Source: Firmicutes bacterium UBA1393 (GTDB taxonomy: Bacteria > Bacillota > DTU025). Taken from it: DNA of 64,000 nucleotides. The stretch is from positions 27,988 to 91,987 of the forward strand of contig DBQN01000076.1 of the NCBI GenBank assembly GCA_002305255.1. Direction: 5' to 3'. The notes below the pieces were generated by a model. The model was given only the letters and a program-made list of their open reading frames with translations, ran no database searches and was not told where the DNA came from. The position numbers were made by a program, and so were the translations under genes. Position 1 is the stretch's first letter. The number at the start of each line of letters is the position of its first letter. Shown in pieces: positions 1 through 7,482 of the stretch.

Positions 1-20
1 CCATATACTAAAGCGCTGAA

Positions 21-1025
21 CTAGGGCATGGATAGGATGGCTGCCAGATCGTAATAGTCCGAGCTGTACGGCCTCTTCATGGCCAGAGACTCTCCGAACG
101 GTATCACTTTGATATCGCTGCCCCATATCCCCAGTACGACGTCGCGTCCGCCCGCCAACAACACGTCAACGGCTTTGGCGCCCAAAGTGGTGGCCAGCAT
201 CCTGTCGCGCGCCGACGGAGCCCCACCACGCTGTATGTGCCCGAGCACTATGATCCGGGTGTCGAAGCCAGTGTATTCTGCTATCTGCTGCCCTACACGG
301 TAGCCGCATCCATCTGTGAAGAGCTCTCCCTGCGACGCAAGACAGCGCGAGTCGGCACCTTCCGCCACCACGACGATACTGTGGCTCTTGCCGGCTCTAG
401 ACCCTTCCATGATCTTCTGACATACCTGGCGGATATCGAACTCGACCTCGGGTATGAGTATGCTTTCCGCTCCTCCTGTAAGCCCCGTGTAGAGAGCTAT
501 GTGCCCTGCCGACCTGCCCATCACTTCGACTACGTATGTACGCTCATGAGACGTCGCCGTATCCCTGATCTTGTTGATAGCGTCAATGACGGTGTTGCAG
601 GCTGTGTCAAAACCGATCGCGTACTCCGTCGAGCCGATGTCATTGTCTATAGTAGCGGGAATGCCCACACACGGCATGCCCATGGCTGCGAGGAGGCTCA
701 ATCCCGTAAACGTTCCGTCGCCGCCAATCCCCACGAGCGCGTCGACTTCATATGTTCTCAGCTGCAGCAGAGCCTTGGCCCTTCCCTCTTCAGTGCGGAA
801 CTCATCCGATCGCGCTGACTTGAGGATGGTTCCCCCTCGCTGCAGTATGTCGCCTACCGTTCGCGATCTCATCTCGCTGAAATCGCCGTTGATAAGACCG
901 TGGAACCCGCGGCGCACTCCCACGACTTCAAGCCCATGGTAGAGTGCCTTTCGCACCACTGCCCTGATCGCCGCGTTCATGCCCGGGGCGTCACCGCCAC
1001 TGGTCAATACCGCGATTCGCCTCAA
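21..1025 (-). CDS. pfkA: ATP-dependent 6-phosphofructokinase
   Basis: Phosphorylates fructose 6-phosphate to fructose 1,6-bisphosphate, the committed step of glycolysis, in the cytosol. The protein shows the family motifs in order: TSGGDAPGMN at the N-terminus, GIGGDGT (a Gly where PPi-dependent enzymes carry Asp, so the ATP type), PATIDNDI with the catalytic Asp, VVEVMGRSAG, and LGHIQRGG near the C-terminus. About 334 residues is normal for the bacterial allosteric enzyme. A longer frame opens at GTG 1031, but the strong SD GGGGAGGGG is correctly spaced only for the TTG at 1025, giving MRRIAVLTSGG. It lies 44 bp downstream of the DUF2007 gene, in the same direction, and is probably co-transcribed with it and dnaE, a common Firmicute arrangement. 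Its downstream neighbour lies outside the window. Confidence 0.96.
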   Translation of the reverse strand: MRRIAVLTSGGDAPGMNAAIRAVVRKALYHGLEVVGVRRGFHGLINGDFSEMRSRTVGDILQRGGTILKSARSDEFRTEEGRAKALLQLRTYEVDALVGIGGDGTFTGLSLLAAMGMPCVGIPATIDNDIGSTEYAIGFDTACNTVIDAINKIRDTATSHERTYVVEVMGRSAGHIALYTGLTGGAESILIPEVEFDIRQVCQKIMEGSRAGKSHSIVVVAEGADSRCLASQGELFTDGCGYRVGQQIAEYTGFDTRIIVLGHIQRGGAPSARDRMLATTLGAKAVDVLLAGGRDVVLGIWGSDIKVIPFGESLAMKRPYSSDYYDLAAILSMP

Positions 1026-1069
1026 TGGCACCCCTCCCCAAAAGGCGATTCTGTACGCTAGTAAAGATA

Positions 1070-1270
1070 CTATTGACAGGCGTAAGCGTCAAGGACTTCC
1101 CTCGCTTCATCAGCCTCCGACTCCGCCACCATTACCTCGACTTCAGCGTAATCGCCCATCTGCGGCACCCCGACGGGCCGCAGCACCACTGGGATGCCCT
1201 CGCCCTTGAGCACGTTTCCGATGAGTTCGGCCTCTGCCCTGTTAGAGGCCACAAATACGACAGTCAACAT
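1070..1270 (-). CDS. DUF2007-type small protein
   Basis: A 66-residue protein starting MLTVVFVASNRAEAELIGNVL. The pattern (a short beta strand, then residues about AEAELIGNVLKGEGIPVVLRP, then an acidic VMVAESEADEAREVLDAY helix) matches the DUF2007 'putative signal transducing' fold, a small GlnB-like domain of unknown function. A good SD (GGAGGTG) stands 8 bp upstream of the ATG. It is sandwiched between dnaE, whose stop is only 15 bp upstream, and pfkA, so it is probably translated from the dnaE-pfkA transcript. Family assignment is by pattern recognition only; no specific role is known. Confidence 0.75.
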   Translation of the reverse strand: MLTVVFVASNRAEAELIGNVLKGEGIPVVLRPVGVPQMGDYAEVEVMVAESEADEAREVLDAYACQ

Positions 1271-1285
1271 GTCGCGACACCTCCA

Positions 1286-4200
1286 CTACTGGTCAGGCAG
1301 TGTCCAGACCGCATCGGCCAGGATCTTTGCCCCCTCTTCTTTCACATCTAGCTTGCCCCTCACCGCGATTCGCGCGTCTTCAACGATCAGTTGCCTGCAC
1401 TGTTCGAAGGTTCGCGGGAACACGATGACCTCCACTTGCCCCGACATATCCTCCATCTGAACAAAGGCCATGGGCTGCCCGGTGCGGGCAGATATCTGTT
1501 TTCGCGCCGTCACGACTCCGGCTACCGTGACGACCTCTCCGTCGCGGTGGTTGGGGAGGTCTCTTATCTGTACGCTCGCCACGCTCCGCAATACTGAGGC
1601 GATGGATGCCAGGGGATGCCCTGACAGATACACTCCGAGCAACTCCTTCTCCATAGCAAGTACCTGGTCTTGACGGAACTCAGGCACGTCGGGAAGGGCG
1701 GTCAAGCCTGCACCGAATTCGGCCGGCGATGAGAAGAGATCAAACAGTGAGGCCTGCCCCGACTGGGCCATCCGCTGCCTCGTAGCCGCGGCTTCGCACA
1801 CCTGGTCCATAACAGTCACCAGCTGCCGCCTGTTCCCGAAGCCATAGAAAGCCCCGACCCTGATGAGGCTCTCCACCGCCTTGCGGTTGACAGTGTTCAT
1901 GTCTACCCTTGAGCAGAAGTCGTCCAACGATGTGAACTCGCCGCCGGACGTGCGCTCCGTGATGATGGCGCTCACCGCACCGTCTCCTAGGTTCTTGACC
2001 GCACCCAGACCGAATCGTATGGCCTGCCCTTCCACGGAGAAGGCCCTCAGGCTCTTGTTCACCGAGGGCGGAAGCACCTTCACACCATTGGCTTTGCACA
2101 CATCGATATACATGCCAATCCGGTCGGATGAACTCATCCACGATGAGAGCGTCGCCGCCATGAACTCAGGGAAGTAGTGGTGCCTCAGGTAAGCCGTCCT
2201 ATAGGATATCAGGCCGTAGGCAGCGCTGTGAGATTTGTTGAACCCGTAGCCCGCAAACCTCTGTATCAGAGAGAAGACCTCTGCTGCCACGCGCTCGTCG
2301 ACGCCTCTCTCCCTGGCGCCGGCCATGAACTTGCCCTCGAGACTCTGGATGACCTCGGGTTTCTTCTTGCCCATGGCGCGTCGCAGCATGTCGGCCTCAC
2401 CCAGGCTGAATCCAGCCAGCTCGCTGGCTACCTGCATCACCTGTTCCTGATACAGCATCACACCGTAGGTGGGGCTGAGTATCCTCTCGAGCGCGGGGTG
2501 GGGGTAACGGACACAGGCGTGGTCCCGTTTGCCCCTGACAAAGTCGCCGGCCATCACCATCGGGCCGGGGCGGCCCAGTGCCACGATGGCAACTATGTCT
2601 TCGAATCTCGTGGGCTTGACCTCGCGAAGCATGTTCTGGAACATGCTGCTCTCCAGCTGGAACACGCCCTCCGACTCTGCCCGGCACAGCATGGCGTACA
2701 CATCGGGATCATCGAGGGGTATGGAGTCCATGTCCACCCTTTCCCCGCGAGTTTGCTCGATCATGTCGACGCACTGCCCTATCACCGTGAGGGTACGAAG
2801 GCCGAGGAAGTCCATCTTGAGTATCCCGAGGCATTCCAGAGCATCCATTGCATACTGCGTAGTCACTACGCCATCATTTGTCTTGAACAAAGGAACGTGT
2901 CGAGTGATGGTGTCGGCCGAGATGACCACACCTGCGGCATGCACCGACGGATGCCGCGGCGCACCCTCCACCGCTTTCGCCATGGTTATCATCTCGCGCA
3001 CTGCGGGGCTTCCGGCCACGGCGGCAGATAGCTCCGGCGACAGCTCCAATGCCCTGTCGATCGTCATGTTCAGTTCATTGGGCACGAGTTTGGCAATGCG
3101 ATCCACCTCGTTGTAGGCGAGCTTGAGTGCCCTACCCACGTCCCTGATGGCCGCGCGCGCTCCGAGGGTGCCGAAGGTGATGATCTGCGCTACCCTGTCA
3201 GACCCGTACTTTGCCGCGACATACTCGATGACTTCGCCTCGCCGCTCATAGCAGAAGTCAACGTCTATGTCGGGCATCGTCACGCGCTCAGGATTGAGGA
3301 ACCTCTCAAACAAGAGGCCGTACTTGAGGGGGTCTATATCCGTGATCCCCAGGCAGTACGCCACAAGACTGCCCGGAACCGAGCCCCTGCCCGGGCCGAC
3401 GTATATGCCGCGGCTCTTTGCGAAACTTATGAAATCCCACACAATCAGGAAGTAGCCTGAGTAGCCCATACGTTGGATGATGCCGAGCTCGAACCGGAGC
3501 CTGCTCTCTATCTCAGCCGTCAACTCCGGGTATCGCCTGGCGGCGCCTTCCCGGCACAACCTGGCCAGGTAGGAGTCGCGGGTCTCACCTTCAGGTGGAG
3601 TGTAGTCAGGCACGTGCATGTGGCCGAAATCCAACTCCACATTGCACATCTCGGCGATCCTCAGAGTGTTCTGGCATGCCCCCGGAATACTGCCAAGGGC
3701 ACGGTGCATCTCCTCAGGCGACTTCAGGTAGAACTGGTCGGTGGGAAACCGCATTCTCCCAGGGTCATCGATGGTGGATGCAGTCTGGATGCAGAGCAAC
3801 ACGTCGTGCGCACGGGCATCTTCACGCCTCAGGTAATGCGCATCATTGGTCGCCACGAGCGGTGCTCCGGTGACACGCGCAAGCTCAATCAGGCGGCGGT
3901 TCACGTCTTCCTGAACCTGCATCCCATTAGACTGCACCTCAAGGAAGAAGTGCTCCGGACCGAAGATGTCACGATAAACGCCTACAGCCCTACTGGCCTC
4001 ATCCAAACTGCCTGTTCTGAGACGGCGTGGCACTTCCCCCGAAAGGCACGCCGAAAGCGCTACCAGTCCGGCAGAGTGTTGAGCGAGGTAGTCCTTGTCT
4101 ACGCGTGGCTTGTAGTAGAACCCCTGGGTATAGGCAGCGCTCGAGATCTCCATCAGGTTGGCGTAGCCTACGTCGTTGGCCGCCAGCAGTATGAGATGGT

Positions 4201-4414
4201 ATGGGTCGTCATCAAGCCTGCCCTCGCGCTGGTGCATGCTGCGCTGAGCCACGTAGACCTCGCATCCGATGATCGGCTTGAGACCTGCCTCGCGCATGCT
4301 GCGGTAGAACTCCACAGCACCAAACAGGCAGCCGTGGTCGGTGATGGCGCACGAGGCCATCCCCAGCTCCTTGAGGCGCGCTGGTAAGAGGTCAGTCCTG
4401 CAAGCTCCGTCCAC
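1286..4414 (-). CDS. dnaE: DNA polymerase III alpha subunit, DnaE type (5' end interrupted by TGA)
   Basis: Family C replicative polymerase subunit. From the GTG at 4414 the protein is 1042 residues: PHP domain remainder (from DGACR, with ITDHG and later VATNDAHY), polymerase core with GPGRGSVPGSLVAYCLG, the catalytic PDIDVDF at about 381-387, KMDFLGLRTL (third catalytic Asp), a helix-hairpin-helix region, and a C-terminal OB fold (VAGVVTARKQISARTGQPMAF). Lacking PolC-type exonuclease, it is DnaE-like. The GTG at 4414 is preceded by no SD. An ATG at 4465 with an excellent SD (AGGAGGTGG) encodes the missing, highly conserved HLHLH-QYSLL start of the PHP domain in the same frame, but TGA at 4417-4415 intervenes. 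Either the gene is a recent pseudogene, or translation reinitiates at the GTG directly after the TGA, or the stop is read through. Everything downstream of the stop is intact. Confidence 0.85.
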   Translation of the reverse strand: MDGACRTDLLPARLKELGMASCAITDHGCLFGAVEFYRSMREAGLKPIIGCEVYVAQRSMHQREGRLDDDPYHLILLAANDVGYANLMEISSAAYTQGFYYKPRVDKDYLAQHSAGLVALSACLSGEVPRRLRTGSLDEASRAVGVYRDIFGPEHFFLEVQSNGMQVQEDVNRRLIELARVTGAPLVATNDAHYLRREDARAHDVLLCIQTASTIDDPGRMRFPTDQFYLKSPEEMHRALGSIPGACQNTLRIAEMCNVELDFGHMHVPDYTPPEGETRDSYLARLCREGAARRYPELTAEIESRLRFELGIIQRMGYSGYFLIVWDFISFAKSRGIYVGPGRGSVPGSLVAYCLGITDIDPLKYGLLFERFLNPERVTMPDIDVDFCYERRGEVIEYVAAKYGSDRVAQIITFGTLGARAAIRDVGRALKLAYNEVDRIAKLVPNELNMTIDRALELSPELSAAVAGSPAVREMITMAKAVEGAPRHPSVHAAGVVISADTITRHVPLFKTNDGVVTTQYAMDALECLGILKMDFLGLRTLTVIGQCVDMIEQTRGERVDMDSIPLDDPDVYAMLCRAESEGVFQLESSMFQNMLREVKPTRFEDIVAIVALGRPGPMVMAGDFVRGKRDHACVRYPHPALERILSPTYGVMLYQEQVMQVASELAGFSLGEADMLRRAMGKKKPEVIQSLEGKFMAGARERGVDERVAAEVFSLIQRFAGYGFNKSHSAAYGLISYRTAYLRHHYFPEFMAATLSSWMSSSDRIGMYIDVCKANGVKVLPPSVNKSLRAFSVEGQAIRFGLGAVKNLGDGAVSAIITERTSGGEFTSLDDFCSRVDMNTVNRKAVESLIRVGAFYGFGNRRQLVTVMDQVCEAAATRQRMAQSGQASLFDLFSSPAEFGAGLTALPDVPEFRQDQVLAMEKELLGVYLSGHPLASIASVLRSVASVQIRDLPNHRDGEVVTVAGVVTARKQISARTGQPMAFVQMEDMSGQVEVIVFPRTFEQCRQLIVEDARIAVRGKLDVKEEGAKILADAVWTLPDQ

Positions 4415-4465
4415 TCACAGGAGGGAGTATTGCGTATGTAGATGCAGATGCACAAACTCCCCCAT
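4415..4465 (-). other. Detached first 16 codons of dnaE ending in TGA
   Basis: Reading from the ATG at 4465 gives MGEFVHLHLHTQYSLL and then TGA, immediately followed by GTG GAC GGA GCT (V-D-G-A). In the intact family SLL is followed directly by DGA, so the six bases TGAGTG look like an extra two codons. The SD AGAGGAGGTGG lies 5-7 bp upstream of this ATG, so ribosomes should load here. The paralogue DnaE2 in this same window has the uninterrupted equivalent (FVHLHVHSQYSFLDGASR). Confidence 0.8.
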
Positions 4466-4508
4466 CAGACCACCTCCTCTGGAAAAACAGTATCATTCCA
4501 TGGACTCA

Positions 4509-4539
4509 GGCCGTATGAGAGCTTGACTCTCGTACGGCC
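4509..4539. other. Strong hairpin upstream of dnaE
   Basis: Inverted repeat GGCCGTATGAGAG / CTCTCGTACGGCC (4509-4521 and 4527-4539), 13 positions with one T/G mismatch that can wobble in RNA, loop of 5. It lies 44 bp upstream of the dnaE ATG and just downstream of the small gene ending at 4553. There is no immediate T run on either strand, so it is not a textbook terminator. It could stabilise the dnaE 5' end, attenuate, or end the upstream transcript with the TGTTTTTCC further on. Confidence 0.5.
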
Positions 4540-4552
4540 CGATACCTGATCG

Positions 4553-4720
4553 TCAAGGAAGATCGTCGCGGCGCGCGTTCGGCGGCTCCAGGCTCATCGA
4601 CCACCAGCCCTTGATGTCGGAATCTGGCATGCCATCCTCTTGCCATTCCATCTCGAGGAGGATCGCGTCGATGATGTCGCTGTCGCTGTACTCGGAAGGT
4701 ATTCTGCCGACGCCGTTCAT
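4553..4720 (-). CDS. Small acidic hypothetical protein
   Basis: About 55 residues from ATG 4720 (MNGVGRIPSEYSDSDIIDAI...). The start is chosen because GGAGGTG sits 6 bp upstream; a longer frame from GTG 4735 would begin inside that SD. The protein is acidic, with one helix-like segment (DSDIIDAILLEMEWQEDG) and a tryptophan pair (GWWSM). No signal peptide or metal motif. I do not recognise the family. It precedes dnaE in the same direction with a 13-bp hairpin between them. Confidence 0.5.
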   Translation of the reverse strand: MNGVGRIPSEYSDSDIIDAILLEMEWQEDGMPDSDIKGWWSMSLEPPNARRDDLP

Positions 4721-4775
4721 TCTGAACACCTCCACGGTTGCGCCCCTTGGCGCATGCTCTATTACATCACACGCC

Positions 4776-5729
4776 TCAATCCGTAAACTTCCCTGATTCC
4801 ATAATGGTTACGCCGTCGATGACCACTGTTGGCGCGAGCACGATCCCATCAAGATGACTGGGCACGCTGACGATGCCGCCCATGTGGCTGTTGTCGCCTA
4901 TTGCGATGTGGATCGTGCCCATGACCTTCTCGTCCTCCAGCACGCTGCCGGTGAGTACTGCCCGCTCGTTTGTGCCGATGCCCAGCTCGGCAATGTTCCG
5001 GGCCGCCAGGCCAAGGGGGGCTATGATGCTCTCCAGTACCTCAGCGGCTTTCCCGCCACTGATATCAACAGCATAGCCATTCTCCACCCGTATCCTGACC
5101 TTCTCTCCGACGTACTCCTGGCCGGCCATGGCGCCGTCGGCCACGAACACCCCGTTGGCCTTGCCTTCCACGGGCGCTATATAGGCTTCCCCGGCCGGCA
5201 AGTTTCCGAAAGCTCCCGGCTCACGAAGGATCCCAGTGTCAGGTTCTCCTGAGCGCCCGTCGAGCACCAACGTAAGATCCGTGCCGTCGGCATTGGTTAT
5301 CCTGACGCTGCTGCCACGCGTGAGGATGTCGGCATACTTGCGTGAGCGGGCCGCTACCGCGTGGTAATCCGCGGCAAGGCACCGCGCCATGCACTCCTCC
5401 GAGATGCCCGGAAGTGTGGCGCAGCGCACACCGGCCTTCGACGCCTCTTCCCTGGCAACGGTGTGGCTCAAGGACTTGCTGGTCGGCGCCAGTACGATAT
5501 CGACGTGCTTCATGATCTCGGCTATGCCCCTCGGAGGCTCTTCGCCGTTGCGGGTTCTGGGCAGCATCTCCACGACCATGGCCTCAAGGCCAAGGAGCCG
5601 TCCTGCCTCAAAAAGCGCGCGCCCAATACGGTGTGTGCCCTCATCCATAATGACCAGCATGGACTCGCCTGCTTTCGCTCCCATGCAGTCACGTACGGCG
5701 ATGATGGCCGCATCCTGCAGACTCGGCAT
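4776..5729 (-). CDS. M29-family aminopeptidase (AmpS/aminopeptidase T-like)
   Basis: Predicted metal-dependent aminopeptidase of family M29 that removes N-terminal residues from peptides in the cytosol. The 317 residues end in the family's C-terminal metal-binding block: an ELGIGTNERA glutamate, GTIHIAIGDN with His, and SHLDGIV with His and Asp, followed by a conserved IMESGKF strand. It is shorter than the roughly 400-residue AmpS of Bacillus but matches the shorter COG2309 leucyl aminopeptidases. Start ATG 5729 follows GAGGGGGAC at 7-8 bp. No signal peptide. It is divergent from mgtE. Specificity cannot be told from sequence. Confidence 0.82.
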   Translation of the reverse strand: MPSLQDAAIIAVRDCMGAKAGESMLVIMDEGTHRIGRALFEAGRLLGLEAMVVEMLPRTRNGEEPPRGIAEIMKHVDIVLAPTSKSLSHTVAREEASKAGVRCATLPGISEECMARCLAADYHAVAARSRKYADILTRGSSVRITNADGTDLTLVLDGRSGEPDTGILREPGAFGNLPAGEAYIAPVEGKANGVFVADGAMAGQEYVGEKVRIRVENGYAVDISGGKAAEVLESIIAPLGLAARNIAELGIGTNERAVLTGSVLEDEKVMGTIHIAIGDNSHMGGIVSVPSHLDGIVLAPTVVIDGVTIMESGKFTD

Positions 5730-5884
5730 GACTAGTCCCCCTCTACTCTGCAGCTGTCACAGTGTCAGACGTCGGAAGGCCTTTGGTTCATCTTCCGTGC
5801 ATCTTCATATTATCATAAATCGACAGGTCAGGTAGGCTCTCGGGAAAAGCAACGGCAACGATGGCGAATCGTGACTCATGGTAG

Positions 5885-5890
5885 TATAAT
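5885..5890 (+). promoter_or_regulatory. Probable -10 box (TATAAT) of mgtE
   Basis: Perfect TATAAT at 5885-5890. No good -35 hexamer is visible 16-18 bp upstream, so the promoter may be activator-dependent or weak. Transcription would begin near 5897, leaving a leader of roughly 170 nt before the mgtE start. Confidence 0.5.
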
Positions 5891-5926
5891 TGGAGAGGTG
5901 TATGAACCTGACCAACAAAGGGGGGA

Positions 5927-6060
5927 ACACTGGTGGACGGTGACCCGGGGAGTAGGTGCCCTGCGTTACGCCGAACGTGCCTCGAAAAGGCCAACACTAC
6001 TAAGGGGCCAAGATCCGCCAGTGTGCCTGGCCGGGTCTGACGCCCCTGCTTGGGGGTGTC
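5927..6060 (+). promoter_or_regulatory. Structured mgtE leader, candidate riboswitch sequestering the RBS
   Basis: Three long pairings can be drawn. A: ACACTGGTGGA (5927-5937) with TCCGCCAGTGT (6014-6024), 11 bp with one wobble. B: GACCCGG (5942-5948) with CCGGGTC (6031-6037), 7 bp. C: GACGCCCC (6039-6046) with GGGGTGTC (6053-6060), 8 bp with one wobble, enclosing the mgtE SD GGGGGTG. A and B cross in order (A-B-A'-B'), i.e. a pseudoknot or mutually exclusive folds. Inside A lie AGTAgGTG/CACTACT and a GCCT-CGAAA-AGGC hairpin. mgtE genes are often under M-box (ykoK) Mg2+ riboswitches. Some pieces recall that class (TAGGTG, CGAAA...CCAACA), but I cannot align the full consensus, so the class is unassigned. 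Confidence 0.5.
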
Positions 6061-6064
6061 GAAA

Positions 6065-7417
6065 GTGGAAACCAACATCGCGGCCCTGGTCGAGAAGGTC
6101 CGCGCACTCATCCTCTCTCAGTCGGCCGACGAACTGATCGGCCTCATCGATGACCTTCATCCAGCCGACATCGTGGATATGCTGCAATCCCTCGACGACT
6201 CTGAGAGGGAAGCCTTCTTCAGGATTATCCCAGTGGAGAAGGCAGGCGAGATCCTTGGCGAGCTCGAGTTCGAAGATCAGGCAGGGATAATCGACTCCAT
6301 AGGCTTGTCGCGGTCGTCACAGATCATCAGCGAGATGGCCACCGACGACGCAGCCGACCTCATCGCCGAACTGCCGGCCGACCATCGCGACCAGATCCTC
6401 GACGCGATGAACTCAGAGGGCGAAGAGCTGCGTGGCCTGCTGCGTTATGAGGAAGACTCCTCGGGCGGCATCATGACCACCGAGTACGTGGCGGTGAAGG
6501 CTGATTGGACTGCGGAGTACACCATGGCGCAGCTGCGCAAGTCGGCGCCAGACGTCCACACAGCCTACTACATCTACGTGATAGACGCGGCTGACCGCCT
6601 CGTGGGCGTGATAAGCCTGAGGGAACTGGTCATCGCCGACCTGAACGCACGGATCGCCGACATCATGGACGACAATGTGCAGTCGGTGCATGTCGATGCC
6701 GACCAGGAAGAAGTCGTGCAGATGTTCCAGAAGTACAGATATCTGGCTCTGCCCGTGGTAGACAGCGACGGCGTCCTAACCGGCATCATCACTGCAGATG
6801 ACGTGCTTGACGTAGCGGAAGAAGAGGCTACTGAGGACATTCAGAAAATCGCCGCCGTGGTGCCCCTCGACAAGCCCTACTTCTCCACGAGACTGCGTGA
6901 GCTGTTCAAGAGCAGGATCGTATGGCTGATGGTGCTGTTCCTAGCCGAGTCGATAACCGGCGGCATCCTTCAGAAGTTCAGTGACACCATGAAGAGCGCT
7001 ATAGAGCTTACGTTCTTCATACCGCTGCTCATTGACTCGGGTGGCAACGCCGGCGCACAGGCGGCAACTACGGTAATCCGAGGCCTTGCCGTTCGCGATA
7101 TCCGCATCAAGGATCTCGGCCGGGTGCTAGGCCGCGAACTCGCCCTCGGCCTCATCCTTGGATGCGCCATGGCCGCTGTGGCTTTCCTCAGGGCCGGTCG
7201 AGTGGGTGGCGGTTTCGAGATTCCGATGGTGGTGGCTGCTTCGGTGTTTGCCATCGTCACAATGGCCACGGCAGTCGGAGCGCTACTTCCGATGGCAGCC
7301 GTCGCACTCAAGGTAGACCCTGCTACTATGTCAGCTCCGCTGGTCACCACGATCGTTGACGGTCTCGGACTGACGATCTACTTCTTTATCGCCAAGGCTG
7401 TGCTCTTGGGGGCATAG
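6065..7417 (+). CDS. mgtE: Magnesium transporter MgtE
   Basis: Homodimeric Mg2+ channel of the inner membrane. About 450 residues: N-terminal superhelical MgtE_N domain (to about residue 130, with HPADIVDML and PADHRDQILDAM), two CBS domains (about 130-255, with YYIYVIDAADRLVGVISLREL and YLALPVVDSDGVLTGIITADDVLD), a connecting helix, and five membrane segments with the family signature IDSGGNAGAQAATTVIRGLA. The acidic cytosolic domains sense Mg2+ in known members. The frame opens at TTG 6050, but GTG 6065 is favoured because GGGGGTG lies 6-7 bp upstream. That SD is buried in a leader hairpin, suggesting translation control. Single gene, convergent with the lipoprotein gene. Confidence 0.95.
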   Translation: METNIAALVEKVRALILSQSADELIGLIDDLHPADIVDMLQSLDDSEREAFFRIIPVEKAGEILGELEFEDQAGIIDSIGLSRSSQIISEMATDDAADLIAELPADHRDQILDAMNSEGEELRGLLRYEEDSSGGIMTTEYVAVKADWTAEYTMAQLRKSAPDVHTAYYIYVIDAADRLVGVISLRELVIADLNARIADIMDDNVQSVHVDADQEEVVQMFQKYRYLALPVVDSDGVLTGIITADDVLDVAEEEATEDIQKIAAVVPLDKPYFSTRLRELFKSRIVWLMVLFLAESITGGILQKFSDTMKSAIELTFFIPLLIDSGGNAGAQAATTVIRGLAVRDIRIKDLGRVLGRELALGLILGCAMAAVAFLRAGRVGGGFEIPMVVAASVFAIVTMATAVGALLPMAAVALKVDPATMSAPLVTTIVDGLGLTIYFFIAKAVLLGA

Positions 7418-7442
7418 GCAACCCCCGACCAGATATGACACA

Positions 7443-7474
7443 TGCCGGGGCTCCGCAGATCGGATGCCCCGGCA
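7443..7474. terminator. Hairpin between convergent mgtE and lipoprotein genes
   Basis: Perfect 9-bp inverted repeat TGCCGGGGC / GCCCCGGCA (7443-7451, 7466-7474) with a 14-nt loop, located 25 bp after the mgtE stop and 9 bp from the stop of the opposing gene. The position suggests a bidirectional transcription end, although no T run follows. Confidence 0.55.
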
Positions 7475-7482
7475 CTCCATCG

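Noticed and set aside
4412..4420. TGA in dnaE as evidence for a recoded UGA (Gly, Trp or Sec)
   Set aside because: Many intact genes here end in TGA (for example dpaA, imuB and dnaE2), no SECIS-like element was apparent, and aligned homologues have no residue at this position.
5901..5942. A 13-codon leader peptide (MNLTNKGGNTGGR) in the mgtE leader
   Set aside because: Its SD lies within 10 bp of the TATAAT, i.e. at or before the expected transcription start, and the peptide has no regulatory codon run.
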